A DNA stretch of 64,000 nucleotides from Isoetes taiwanensis. Lineage: Eukaryota > Streptophyta > Lycopodiopsida > Isoetales > Isoetaceae. The stretch spans positions 250,001 through 314,000 of the forward strand of contig JAJEKV010000013.1 of NCBI GenBank assembly GCA_021234155.1, read 5' to 3'. The notes below the pieces were generated by a model that was given only the letters and a program-made list of their open reading frames with translations, did not search any database and had not been told where the DNA came from. A program made the translations under genes and the position numbers. Positions 32,631 to 44,058 of the stretch are shown here, in pieces (position 1 is the stretch's first letter; every line of letters starts with the position of its first letter).

Positions 32631-33571
32631 GCGTGGGCGAAAGGCATGCATGTGGCCCCGACGGTGTTGGCTTGTCTTTCGCCCGGCAAGGCCCGGTGGG
32701 GCGTTGTCAACCTGCTAGCGCCTCCGTCGGGCTGGTCTTCTTACCAAAAGCCCCGACAGTCCTTAGCTTTTCCTTGTAATGACTGCCGGACTTATGGGCG
32801 ACACCCTTCCTCCGGTGCTTCACGGTCTGGTGCGTCGGTTTTGGGTCCGGCCCACTCCTAGACGCACCTCCCTCTTGCTGGTCCCGCTGGTCTTGCCGGT
32901 CCCGCTCATCTTGCTCAATCTTCTCCCGCTCCTCCCGAGCTCTCCTCAGATCTTCTTGGATCTGAGCAAAAAACCAGGCTGCTGCGGCGGCGATTAAGTT
33001 CGGCGTGGTACCGTTGTGGCCGCAGACCCATGTCTATCTGGATAGTCACCAGATAGTCTAGGCTAATGTCGGGGATTTCCCCCCATTCAAAACTGTTGGA
33101 ACCCTCATGCCAGTGGTATGAGGGAACCTCGATGGCCCTGCCATCAATGACGGCAAAGCCGTCCCCGAGGTACCGGTACTCCCTCCCCCGGGCTGCCGTG
33201 TCGGCCCGCTCAATCTCCCGGTGGTCATCCTCTCTGGCCAAACCCCTGATACGGTCGGCCTCTGCCCTGACATCTTCCTCCTCCGTATGGCCTTCCTGCT
33301 CAGGAGGATAAAACTTGATGAGCATCATTACCATGTCTGGTTGCTCAACAATGGTATATGGGAGCTGGCGTAGGTTCAGCCGGATAAGAAACGGCTCTGA
33401 GAAATGATAGATAGGATAAGGAATCCTATCATTGTTCTCAAACCTGTTGACCAGCTCATCCAACAAGATGTCGACGAGGGCTGGGTCAGTGGCCATGTGC
33501 TTAGCAATCATGGCGTAGATCTCCACGATGCTCAAGGTGGTTGGATCTGGAGCGCTCTTGGTGATAGCCAT
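32631..33571 (-). CDS. G2 accessory gene A, N-terminal domain and coiled coil
   Basis: ATG at 33571 begins MAITKSAPDPTTLSIVEIYA; the frame is open for 218 residues to 32915. A helical region follows (MIAKHMATDPALVDILLDEL, FENNDRIPYPIYHFSEPFL, MVMMLIKFYPPEQEGHTEEE), then a charged segment and VIDGRAIEVPSYHWHEGSNS. After one frameshift at about 32990 the sense frame continues AWFFAQIQEDLRRAREEREK and ERDRQDQRDQQEGG, a charged coiled coil. A Lys/Arg-rich linker (THQTVKHRRKGVAHKSG…) leads to the H3 core. Ancestrally one protein of roughly 410 residues. The N-terminal domain is unknown to me; its YHxHxG element resembles the repeat of gene B. Confidence 0.65.
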
Positions 33572-34302
33572 AGGGAAGGGTGAGGCGCTGGCGGCGAAGA
33601 AGATGGCAAAAGGGGCGCTAAGAGGCACAAGGCACAAAAGCGCAGGAGCAGGGTCTGGTCCGGCGGCGATGGCGGAGGGCGGCTCAGGCGGTTGGAGGCG
33701 CGGAAGCACAAACAAATGGCAAGAATTAGTTTGTTAAACGGCCACTTAACTTTTAAAATTTCAAATTTTTCCCTTTATTAACGTCGAAATTTTATTATTA
33801 TAAAATTATACGGCGGAAATACGCGCCACATACGGTCGGGCGCCGAGGGCATTATATGGCCTTCCACCTCGACTGGGCGTCGCCGAAAAGCAAGCGGCGC
33901 CCGAGTTGACTCGGCGGGCCCGCGTTGACTCGGGTCTGACGGGTCGGGCGCCGAGGGCATTTCGGGCGCGTCCACCTTGACTACAAAGCTTCAAAATGCA
34001 AGCGGCGCCCGAGTTTGTTTTTGGGCCTGCCCTTGACCATTTTTCGCCTAGAGTCGACTGTTCTAGGGTAATTCGGGTACGCCCGATCCAATGGAGCCAT
34101 CCTCTTCATCATTTGAGCTACCTACTGACACCTGTTAGGCCTCCAATCTTGGGCCCTCCACTTCAAAGCTATAATTTCTTTACTTAACCTAACACCAAAC
34201 CAAACAACAAAGAGAACTAACGACACATTGACTTAGCCTCCTCCTAACTACCGTACTTACGAAGTTAGTGTTTGGCAGTGCTATGATTTCGAGCAACCGA
34301 AA

Positions 34303-34318
34303 TCACGGCTCTGATACC
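34303..34318 (-). other. Primer-binding site of G2
   Basis: Minus strand reads GGTATCAGAGCCGTGATT beside the 5' LTR edge (34322). It matches the tRNA-iMet complement as in G1, with one or two altered bases at the LTR junction. Confidence 0.8.
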
Positions 34319-34321
34319 TGC

Positions 34322-35930
34322 TGTGGACGCTCGAGAATATATCGACCATCGGACGTATACATGCGAGGACTTTCCCCTCCCATGGCGAACATCTCACCAT
34401 GAGGGGCCCCTCCGATCATTTTGGGCCACCTATGAAATGAGGCCCGAAAGAAGGACACTGAAGGGGTCATTCGGCCCACGCCTTCAATGGGACTCCTACG
34501 TCGCGGAAGCATGAATACAAGGGTTAGCACACAGCATGAATATACATAAATAACCACCACGAAGGGTGGCGCATCCATCTAATATACCAACGGCATAGAA
34601 TATGCATCTAATCCTAGGAAAACACCCAGAACCCAGGTTCTACCCCGGCTCAGACTCCGGTGAGGATCGACCGACGGCTAGGCCTCAAGAGAATCAGCGG
34701 GGACCGAATCTTGGCATGGCGTTGGCGGGCAATAGAACATCGGCTAGGGTTGTCCACTCCATCCGCCCCTCCATGCACACTTTGCGGATGGGTCAATTCA
34801 TGCTATGGCTTTGCTATAGCCTTGAGGAGACGCAGGTTCGGAGGAATCACCCTTTGAGCCTACTCCGGGTTCATGGCGCTGGTCCGATGAGGCAGGGGGG
34901 AAGGCCCCTTCGAGAATCCGCGGTGGTTCCGCGGGCGAGCTAGAGAATACGTGCGCGCATCGGCGACCCCGTATCCGCACCCGACTTACTGCGCCCTAAA
35001 TCTACTCAAAGTGCAAGGTGCTCCATACGGATCACACCTTCCCACCCGGGGAGTGTCGGACCCATACCCGCCCCTCGTGACCCCGCTATCAGGCCTAGCC
35101 CTTTGTAGGAGTCTCGGGAGCCATGTATGCTCATGCAAGACCCCACCCCTCATGTCACCTTGTGTTCCTTGTGCGGTGCTAAGCCGGACCATAGCATCTA
35201 GGACCCGGTGGGTTCTTGTGCACAGCCGCAATTAATGGGACTCTATTGGGGCTATCTAGGAGCATACTACAATACATGGTTCAGAGGTCTCTACCCCCAT
35301 AATCCCCGTTTGAGTCGATTTAACGAAGAGCTAACAATTCATCCTCTCTCGAGTAGAAATCGAATTGAATATAAAGAGAATTTGTTTGTATAACCAAGGG
35401 TTAGATTGAATCCCAAAGAGAAGAGAGAAACGGACACAACCAAGCGTTATCTAGAATTCACATAGCCACCTACCTGAATTCTGGCTGGACTCATTTCCAT
35501 GGGGCGCTTCCATCTCCAGGGAGTTAGGAATTCATTTCTCACGCACGAGGGGCGACTAGTATGGTGATTCTCTGCCGGGTGGGCGATGGCTTCGGCTCCC
35601 CGGCCTTCCTTGGTCGATTAGAGGAGTCAATCCCAGGGATAGGGGTCAAGTTGGCATCCAAACTTGGCAACCCCCATGCACCCCAATCGATTGGAGCAGG
35701 TGGCGCCTCCCCAAATGGTAATTAGCCCCACTTCCTAAGTTATAGGTTATTATTATTACTGTGTTAAATTAGTATAGCTAATTTAATCCATTGTAAGGTA
35801 ACCCCTTAGGTTGCAATCACGTTCCCATACTCCCATGGTAGCGTACCTTTAGGGGGGGTGACGTGCTTGTATTTGTACGTGCCTCGTATGAATACGTGAC
35901 GTAGACCGTATAAATACGTGGAACGTCACA
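34322..35930 (-). repeat. 5' LTR of Gypsy G2
   Basis: 1,609 bp, outer end CGTCACA at 35930 followed by TSD GTGAA. The inner end reads TGTGGACGCTCGAG against TGTGACGCTCCCAG in the other LTR. Numerous single-base and short indel differences, mostly in GC-rich stretches, separate the two LTRs. Confidence 0.95.
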
Positions 35931-36092
35931 GTGAAGGTAAATACCTTAATCAATAAAGATATATATGACGGTAACAATGTCGGAGCTTGCATGTTTTCCA
36001 TAGATTCGGCTAAAACTGTTACTCTGATAAGAAGCGCATCTGACGGTAAAAAGCTTGGCTATGTTGTAAGGATTTGTCCGACTGCTGGGAGA
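35931..36092 (+). pseudogene. Possible host exon bordering G2
   Basis: Joining the left flank (…TTTAGGTTCAAGAATG + GTGAA) to the right flank removes G2 and gives an open frame after a TTTAG acceptor. It contains RMVKVNTLINKDIYDG, NNVGACMFSIDSAKTVTLIR and GKKLGYVVRICPTAGR, then TAA at 36090. The reading is protein-like, with alternating strands, but I recognise no family. G2 would have inserted within the first codons of this exon. Confidence 0.35.
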
Positions 36093-36722
36093 TAAATAAG
36101 TAAGTCGAACAGTGGAGGTGGTCCCCTTACTTTGTGGAGGTGCTCAGACCAGCTTCTCCTCCCATCAGTTAAACCTGTCGAAAGCAATACTTTGACCGCT
36201 GAAATCTTTGCCGTTGATAACTCTAGTTTGAATGTGGCGAGCTGTGGCTACCTATGGCTATGGTGGATGGCTATGGTGGATGGCTATTCTATTCTATTCA
36301 TGGCCAATCCGATTGTTGTGCCCTGGTAGTTGATCATAGAGGCGGTGCTCCAAGGATCAAATTTAGAGAGAAATGCAGTTGCATTGTCTGCATCTCTTTT
36401 TTTCTTGTTCTTTTCTTATCTATTTTTCCTTCCGAAACACAAAATATGTGAATCTTATAGTGTCAATATATAGTGAAAAAGCATCTTGCCGACAACAATT
36501 ACATAGTTTAGATATGAAATTGTTGGGATATTACATTTATCATGCAACTTTATATTATGTGAAGTAGGAAGTTTCACTTTAGTGAACTCCAAAAAAAAGA
36601 ATTTTTTTGGGTAAGAGCTATAGCATGTCTCTTAAGCTAAAAAGAGGGGGGATGGGGGTGGTGGGAGGGGACTCTGTCCCTTTTGGTAATTTAATGACTA
36701 ATTTAACTTTTACAATAATCTA
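36093..36722. other. Unassigned sequence before the LINE
   Basis: Contains short tandem TATGGTGGATGGC units at 36250-36290 and an A-rich stretch (36588). No supported gene. Some of it may be LINE 5' UTR or remains of the gene interrupted by G2. Confidence 0.35.
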
Positions 36723-36875
36723 CAGGCTGGTGTCTCGGTTGTGGAGATAGATCATAGCGTCCCATGCGGTGGTATGTCATTTCATTGGTCAGTTCCTTGA
36801 TCTCAAGAGGATGGGATTTTGGTTGAAACAACATCTGCAAAAGTTGGGATTGCCTCCGCATGAGTCCTGAAAGTT

Positions 36876-37724
36876 TTGGATAGGCAAAACAATTATTTCT
36901 TAGTGATGTTCGGGTCGTCTATTGCTGTTGATAAACTAATGGAGCGTGGAGTGGATCCTTTATGGGGACATTATCTCTTGTATCATGTATACACCCCTGG
37001 ATTTCTTCCTAATAAGTCTGGTGCACGTCGTATGCCCTGCTTGTTTGCATTGGAGGACTTCCCAATTGAGTTGCAGGTTCTAGACTTCTTGGTCTCCATT
37101 GCCAATGGATTAGGGTTGCACCTTGCTCATTCGATTACCAATGGTCCTCGTATTTGTATTTCCCTTCCTGTTGAGGCTTCCCTCCCCAAGTCCGTGGTTG
37201 TTAAAAGTGGTCCACTCTTTTTTAAATATAAATTATCTTTGCTTAATGGCCTAGAGCCTTCTCTGCTTATCGTGTGCGCAGACCCTCCATTCCCATCCCT
37301 CCTCCTGCTTCTATCTCCCCTACTACTTCCCCTGCTGCCATCCCTACTCCAACCGCTCCTGCACCTGTCCTTGCCATCACCCCTTCTTCGTCTTCTACCC
37401 TAGCCATTGGCACACTCCCCGCAACCCATAATTGTCTTTCTTCTGACCAGCAAGAGAGGCTGGACTTGATTGCACGCAAGCAAGAGCGCATTGAAGAAGA
37501 ATGGTCCATTGCCCGGGGGAAAAAAGCCCGCTCGGAGGAGGAATAGCTTTGCACCACAGCCTTCTGCATCTGCTTCCTTTAACCCTGTTGAGCCAACTCT
37601 CCTCACCACTGTCACTACGCGTCCAATAGCATCGCAGCCACATTGGGCTGATCAAGTGGAGAATGAGTCTCATATACAAGTTGATATGGACTTAGAACAT
37701 CCTCCGCATCCACCTGATCAATGA
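36876..37724 (+). pseudogene. LINE ORF1 (DUF4283-like nucleic-acid-binding protein)
   Basis: Frame 36876-37403 contains PLWGHYLLYHVYTPGFLPNK, LFALEDFPIELQVLDFLVSI and ICISLPVEASLPKSVVVK, matching the DUF4283 pattern of plant LINE and related gag-like proteins, which bind element RNA. The proline-rich middle is in another frame (37274-37546), and the end returns to the first frame (GGKKPARRRNSFAPQ… HPPDQ). Two compensating frameshifts are therefore present. The terminal TGA (37722-37724) overlaps the ORF2 start as ATGA. Confidence 0.75.
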
Positions 37725-40700
37725 AGTTAATCTCCTGGAATGTGCGGGGGGTTGCCTCTTCCCCTACTAAAAGGAGCAGGTTGTCCATGGCCCTGACTAG
37801 GTGGGACTCAGATTTCATTTGTTTGCAAGAGCATAAATGCAAGAAAGAGGATGCCTACAAAGTTGTTGCAGTAATCAATAGGCAGTACAATGTTCTGGCG
37901 GCGGCCGCAGACTCGGCAAAGGCTGGTGTCCTTATAGCATGGAGGAGGACTATTACAGTGTCATTTACTCAGGTTGACAGATTTGGCTGGTGGATCATAG
38001 TCAAGTGGCTTGATAAAGGGCAAGAATGGGGATTGGTTAATGTGTATGCGCATAATCGACCACGTCAGAGAGGCGCATTGTGGGCTTCTTTGCGTTCCAA
38101 ATTACTGAGGTTAGACTCCCCTGTTGCATGGATCATGGTGGGTGATTTTAACATGGTTGAGCTTGAGCAAGACAGATGTGGCAGAGGTGCAGAGATAGTG
38201 CAGGGCTTTGAACGGGAGCAATGGCACTGCTTAATGCAAGATTGTGGCTTCATAGAAGTTGAGGGTCTCTCAAGTTTTACTTGGTGTAACAACTGGTTGG
38301 GTGGTGGTAGAGCATATGCAAGACATGATAGAGGCTACTATAATGCTTTGGTAGCAACCCTGTTGCCTGCTTTTCATCGTGAGAACCTGTTGAATACTGC
38401 GATTTCTGACCATAATCCACAGTATTTCTCTTGCTCTCATACGGTGGTGCATGCTGCCTCTAAGATATATTTCAAGCTGAATACATTTTTCTTGAAGGAT
38501 GATGATTTTGTGGCAGACTGTAGACAGGCGTGGTTCACTTCTTTCTCTCGACACAGGGGCATGGCAGGTATTGTTGATGCTCTCGCTGTTGTGAAGTCTT
38601 TTGCTAAAGGTTGGGGTCGTGAACGGGCTTCTGCTAACCGGAGCCTTCTGCTGGCTCTTTATCGACAACTTGAGGCATGCAGGTTTGTTGCCCCATCAGA
38701 TGGTCATGTGGAGAAGCAAAATTTGTGTAGCATTCGACAGATAGAATCTGAACAGATGCACTTTGCTCGCATTAAAGCTGGGTTGCAATGGTTCAAGGAG
38801 GGAGACCGGTGCACAGGTTTTTTCTTCAGAGCTGCCAAAACAAGAAAGCTAGCTGCATCTCTTCAGTCTCTGCAGATTCAGGATGGGCGTGTTGTTTCAG
38901 ATCCAGCTGAGCTTAGAGGCTTTTTGCATAATCACTTTTCAGCTTTCTTCACTGCTCGGCGTCTTCCTTTTCAGTCATATTTTCAAGCAGCCTTGCTTGC
39001 TAAGGTTCATCCTATAGTCACCAATGAGCAAAGGGCCACTTTAGAGGCCGAGATAAGCCAGAATGATTTAGCTGAGGCCACATTTTCTCTCAAGAGGGGC
39101 AAGTGTCCGGATCTTGATGGTATTCCAGTGGAGTTTTTCCAGGAGTATTGGGATTGGCTTGGTGCAGATGTGTATGATGCTTTCAGGGATTTTAAAAGAC
39201 AGAGGCACCTGAACAAAATCCTCAACTCTGGTTGCATCTCCCTGATTCCAAAATGTAAGGATGCCTCTTCCATTTCAGATTGGCGCCCCATTACTTTGTT
39301 GTCCTCAGTGTACAAGATCTTTGCTAAAGCTTTTGCTCCCAAGCTTTGTGGCGTGCTTACCGAGTCCATCTCTTCCACATAGTCAGGTTTCTTGCCTCGC
39401 CGGTGTACCTTGAATAATGTGGCAGCAGCATATGAGGGTCTCTATTGGGCTAGAATACATGGTTACCCCATTGTATACTTGAAGCTGGATTTTGCAAAAG
39501 CATATGACAGTGTTGACTGGAGTTTCTTGGAGCAGTGCCTTTTACGTCTTGATTTTGGTGCCCAGTTCGCAACAGATGTTATGAAACTTCATTATTCTAC
39601 TCGTTCTTCAGTTCTTTTTCAAGGAGAACCATCAACATTTTTTCAGGTGGGACGTGGCATTCGCCAGGGCTGTCCTTTGGCACCGCTGTTTTTTACAATT
39701 GTGGCATAGATTCTTTCTCAGGTATTCTCTCTTGCAGTGCAGGAGGGCATCCTGCATGGTCTTTCCATGAATAATGGTTCACAAGAGATCTGTAATCAGT
39801 ATGCAGATGACACTTTCTTGTTCTTAATGGCTGATGAGCAGAATTTGCAGAATGCCATTTCCTTGTTGGACAGTTTCTCTTTGGCTTCTGGTATCTTTGT
39901 GGGGTGGCAAAAGTGTACTGCCCTGTGGGCCCTAGACTCTCCAGTGCCATCTTCTGTGGTTGCATTTCCATGGAAGGTTCTTCCTCATGGGAAGGCAACG
40001 AAGCTTCTAGGCATTCCAGTTGGTATACACCTCTCATCTGGAGATGCATGGGATGTCATTATTAAGGTGTTGGAAAGGCATTTGTTCTGGTGGTCCACGG
40101 CTAAGTTATCCATGGCTAGTCGTGTAACTGTGGCAAAGTCAGTTCTGAGTGGTACACATGTCTACATGGCATCTATCTTGCTGGCACCGCAGACAAAGAT
40201 GCAGCTCATTGTTCGTACTGTAAGGAACTTCATCTGGGGTGGCACTGAAGAAGGAGATGATGTTAAAGTTAGTTGGGCGAAGTGCATTATGCCTAAACTT
40301 TATGGGGGGGGGATGATTCACTTTCTTCTCCAGAGCAAGGTGCTGATTTCTAAGTTCATATGGCGGATTCTCAATAATGCAGATAATTCTCCAGGTCTGC
40401 GTCTCATTCACCAGTCTTTACAGATGTACATTTCCTTTGGCTCTCCATCCATTAGGCCTCTCCTCCCATGGGCATTATTCTATCCACTTTCTCCATATCC
40501 TAATGCATCTCCTTTCCTCAAGGGGTTGCTAGCTGTTGGGAGACTGTGCGCACTTTGTTTCAGTTCCATCCAATGGCCCACACAGATCCTACAGCCAGTT
40601 GTTGGTGGATCCCTTTGGGTGACAGCCAGGCAGATTGTCCCCTGGTCTCTTCTGTCCATCCATTGACGCAACGTCGGTGGCAAGCAGCAGTATCTGCATG

Positions 40701-41462
40701 GTATAATGAGACAAGATTGTTGACGTGGAATGAGTTCAAATTGAAGTTCCTTCTCCTTCGTTGGGACCGGGGCATTTGGGAAAAAGTAGCTGCTACACTT
40801 CCTCCACACCCACAAGACGTGGCTCCCCAACTCTGGGTGGTTCATGGCAGTGTTAAGGAGGAGCACCTGGTGCACTCGATGTATGTGGTCCTGCTTCATC
40901 CTGAAGTATTGCCTTCATCGCCAAAGTGGCCTTTAGTTATCCCCGAGCCTCATCGTAAAGCAGTCTGGCGATGGATATGGGATAAATTGCTTCATCCTAA
41001 GCTATCCATTTTATGGTGGCAGATCACTCATAGATGCGTGGGGTAAACACTATTGTTCATCGATTTCGTCCAGAAGTCTCTGTGATCTGCCCTCTTTGCA
41101 CGCAGAGGGATGAGACAATTGAGCACTGTTTTTTCTTGTGTCACCATGTTTGACTTGCTTGGCAGTGGCTTCTGAGTCTTTTCCATTGTGACTTGAATAG
41201 TCAGCAGGTCCTATTGTCAGTCTATCCTAGTTCTTGGAACAAGTTGGCAAAGAGGGCTTTCCACTTAGCATCTGCTTGGATCATCTGGTCCATCTGGAAG
41301 AGACGAAATCTCCTCATCTTTAAGGGATAGCTCTTTTCAGATACGCAAGTGCTTAGCGATGCCCGTAGTCGCATTGTGAAGGCGTACAAGTGTTCTTCCT
41401 TAAAGGATGACATCAAAAGTGTCATTTGGGAGCAATATCTTCAGATTCACACCTACTCATAG
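37721..41462 (+). pseudogene. LINE ORF2: endonuclease, reverse transcriptase, zf-RVT
   Basis: Starts MKLISWNVRGVASSPTKRSR. The apurinic-type endonuclease includes FICLQEHKCK, MVGDFNMVE and the catalytic histidine in ISDHNPQYFS. Reverse transcriptase follows in the same frame: GISLIPK-like CISLIPKCKD, WRPITLLSSVYKI, LKLDFAKAYDSVDW (motif A), GIRQGCPLAPLF (motif B) and YADDTFLF (motif C). Two in-frame TAG codons (39380-39382 and 39707-39709) stand where glutamine is likely. After about 40,600 the frame shifts; 40546-41046 continues TQRRWQAAVSAWYNETRLLT, and the C-terminal zinc finger CPLCTQRDETIEHCFFLC lies at 41088-41143 in a third frame. Catalytic residues survive, but the protein cannot be made as one chain. 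Confidence 0.9.
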
Positions 41463-41628
41463 CAAACAATTGTGCTCATGGTGATCTGTGTTCTCTACTT
41501 TTCTGTGTTATATATGTGGTGGGTAGTGTTGCTCTAGTGGATATATTCTCCACTGGGTTTTGAGTCCCCCATGTACTCTTTGTAGTCTTTTGAGTAATAA
41601 AGGTCCACGTTCATCAAAAAAAAAAAAA

Positions 41629-42999
41629 CATTTTCCATGAATGTTTTCCACTGGGATTGTTGCACTAACACATGAACAAACCCATTTTAAAAATCTAGGT
41701 CATTGTTTTGTGCACTTTTATGCAAATTATTGCAACCTGGCTATCTTTCGAGCAATTGGTCAAACATAATTTGTTTAGCCATTTACTAAGGTCCTATCTT
41801 GAAGCCAATTACTAAGCTCCTAAGCGCCTTACTTGGAGCTCCCTTTTTCCTTTTGCCCTTTGCCAATTACTAAGCTCCTAAGTGCCTTACTTGAATAATT
41901 CATAGCCACATTTCTGATAAAGTATTATTTATGATGATGTAGTATTTCTTCATTGATGTAACGAATATTCTGTTTTTTTATGCCACATCAAAGGCCATTA
42001 ATTTTTTTATGGAAAACCTGCCCTGCCACTTCCAATGGTGCAAAATACACCAATGGTGCGATACTTCCGGAAATACCAGATCCCTCCACTTCTGTGCTAC
42101 TCGGCTCTGCTACCTCTTATGCTACTCGGTTGAATCGGCTGCAACAAGCTCTAAACAAGCAACAAGCAACAAGCTGAATCGGCTGCAACAAGCTACTCGG
42201 CAGAATCGGAATAAGCTCTAAACACAATCAATGCATTTTCAGTCTACAGGCCTTTTCAATCGCCGCCTGCACCTCTGCATCTCTTCATGAATTTCATCTT
42301 AACGACTATGGCAACTGCCATCCACCATAGCCGATCCTGGAACCCCGGCCTCCAAGCCTGCCCCACTGGGGTCCGTTCCCACCCTTGCTGAGAAAAGAAA
42401 GGAACGTGCATTCTTATCCTTCCATTCTGAAACCATGCATAGAAACAAAAAAAAAAAAAAAAGACGATTTTGGAATGCTGCTTTGACTGGCCAACAAGCA
42501 GCTCAAAATCACTCAAAAAATACAGTTTGACTACCTTTTCGCATACAATACAGGGGCGAGCCAAACCATGCCAGAAGTACTGCCCCAATACCAAACGAAA
42601 TAATTGGAAGTTTATAAGAACGACGAATTAAGCAATCGGGATTGCCATGTGGCACAAGAAAGTGTCGAAAAGAGGTTAAGGTGTGCTTTGTAATGAAGAG
42701 TCAGCATCACAACGTGCCCTATTTGCCCAGTTAGGCTGAAGAAAAGTTCGTGGCAGTTCTTAATGGTCACGAAAAATGGAGAACCATATGGTGATGGAGA
42801 TGTACTCTACATGTAAGTCGCCCCTAATGAGATATTTATCTAAATCTAAAGTAAATAATTGCTATAGGCAAGATGCTTCTAGAATAGTTCTTAGATTCCC
42901 TTGCTAGTTTGTTGCCACGCCCTGATTTTGTCCGGGGAAAAAAATAGAAAAACAGATATCCATAAAATTTTGAATGGCGATACATGGCAAGGTTGCTAT
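41629..42999. other. Unassigned sequence between LINE and DNA transposon
   Basis: Contains a duplicated phrase CCAATTACTAAGCTCCTAAG at about 41805 and 41860, and short CAACAAGC repeats at 42125-42220. No gene supported. Confidence 0.5.
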
Positions 43000-43004
43000 G
43001 CGCG

Positions 43005-43022
43005 GCCTTTTTTGGCTCCCGA
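43005..43022 (+). repeat. Left terminal inverted repeat of the DNA transposon
   Basis: 18-bp exact inverted match to both right-end copies; the match extends imperfectly (AAAG against ATAG) inward. Confidence 0.75.
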
Positions 43023-43040
43023 AAGGGGGGCGTGCCGCAG

Positions 43041-43262
43041 GCGAATTCGCATAAGCGAATTTGGCATTGAAAATCGCTTGAGCGAATTTCACGCCGGAAA
43101 ACTGTTGCCGGCACGGATCGAGGCGTCACGGGTGGACCGACGCGTGGATCGAGGCGTCATGGATCGCACGCGGGCGGCGGCCGAATTTCCCAAATTCGCT
43201 TAAGCGAATTTCCCTGGTCAATCTAAGTGAATTCGAGTTCTTTCCTGCTTACAAGCGAATTT
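43041..43262. repeat. Left palindrome array (TTCGCTTAAGCGAA)
   Basis: Contains a perfect 20-bp palindrome at 43192-43211 and degenerate ones at 43041-43062 (GCGAATTCGCATAAGCGAAT) and 43071-43089, plus half units around 43222 and 43253. The same palindrome occurs at the right end, so it is an element feature and not chance. Confidence 0.85.
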
Positions 43263-43427
43263 CAGTTCTTCCACGTTTCTTCAGCACCTTCCACCCTTCC
43301 AGGTGCATGATGTTTCCGTTTTCTGTTCAAACAGTTGTAACTCTGGTTAGCGATGTTTTGCTGACCCGATACATAATGTGCAGGCATTACAACATGGCGA
43401 CAGGTGACCGATGGGGCAGAAGATCTT

Positions 43428-43987
43428 ATGCAGGAGAGTCACCCGATAGGGATGGATGAGAGTGAGCTCCCGGATTACGTCGACCGCGGACAGCCAGGAC
43501 TGATTGGATACATCATTTTCTGGTAAGTACCCTCAGACCCCCATTAGATAACTTGCATTGTTGTCACTAGGGTTTTTCCTTTGTACTAGTATGGTTGGTA
43601 GGCTAGCCTAGGCGCTGATTATGAAAGCCACGCAGGGAGTATCGAGGTATATGGCTGACTGTCAGGCATCTGGGCCCCCAAACAGCCCGTGGCACACATA
43701 GTCTGGCCACTTATTGGTACTGTGATGCACCCGGATGTCCCCATACAGCGGACAAACTACGGGTCAATCGTCTATGGGCAGGTCTGACTAAGGATGGGGC
43801 CATTGGGCACCATAACGCATATCACAGAGATATGTGGTGGCCAGCGAGGGAACGTGGTCGTCCCAGGAATGACCCGTCACGGCCATCCCCTCTCACGGAT
43901 GAGGAGAGGGAGCGCCTCACGCGGTCCCGCACCTGCACCTCTCCCACTCTGATGTCAATCTGGCTGACAGTGGTAGTCTCATGTTGA
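43428..43987 (+). CDS. DNA-transposon plus-strand gene, WRKY/FLYWCH-spaced zinc finger (2 exons)
   Basis: Proposed exons 43428-43522 and 43636-43987, with a GTAAGT donor and CGCAG acceptor, give 147 or 148 residues. The junction restores a tryptophan codon and one continuous frame: ESELPDYVDRGQPGLIGYII then FW-EYRGIWLTVRHLGPQTAR. The core ATYWYCDAPGCPHTADKLRV … GHHNAYHRD fits C-x4-C-x23-H with a second histidine 4-5 residues on (C61, C66, H90/H91, H95). That is close to the WRKY/FLYWCH zinc-finger spacing, including the Y-x-C-x3-G-C-P look. A basic tail (ARERGRPRNDPSRPSPL) follows. It converges with, and overlaps by about 165 bp, the minus-strand gene. It could be a DNA-binding subunit of the transposon. 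Exon model is inferred. Confidence 0.4.
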
Positions 43988-44058
43988 GGGAAGTCACTGT
44001 CCTTCATGATCATGCGAACCTTGCAACTGCACACCCGCAAGCACTGGTTCACATATTC

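Larger units (their letters stand above)
22767..35930 (-). mobile_element. Gypsy element G2, complete, TSD GTGAA, carries histone H3 domain
   Basis: A minus-strand chromodomain Ty3/Gypsy element of 13.2 kb. LTRs are 22767-24376 and 34322-35930, flanked by GTGAA at 22762-22766 and 35931-35935. In transcription order: 5' LTR (34322-35930), primer site, accessory gene A with a histone H3 fold, accessory gene B (467 codons, intact), accessory gene C, gag, protease, reverse transcriptase, RNase H, integrase, chromodomain, purine tract, 3' LTR. Most pol frames are broken. The accessory block upstream of gag is unusual for this class. Confidence 0.95.
36723..41628 (+). mobile_element. L1-type LINE with poly(A) tail
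   Basis: Two consecutive ORFs (DUF4283-like ORF1, endonuclease/reverse transcriptase ORF2), a zf-RVT end, AATAAA at 41596-41601 and a 13-A tail at 41616-41628. The 5' boundary is uncertain because LINEs lack terminal repeats; no clear target-site duplication was found. Two in-frame TAG stops and several frameshifts make the copy inactive. Confidence 0.9.

Noticed and set aside
36373-36567. Short frame rich in Phe/Ser/Leu before the LINE
   Set aside because: AT-rich composition, no start context and no similarity.
42256-43203. Open frames left of and across the transposon terminus
   Set aside because: They read through the TIR and palindromes, overlap on both strands and have no domain.
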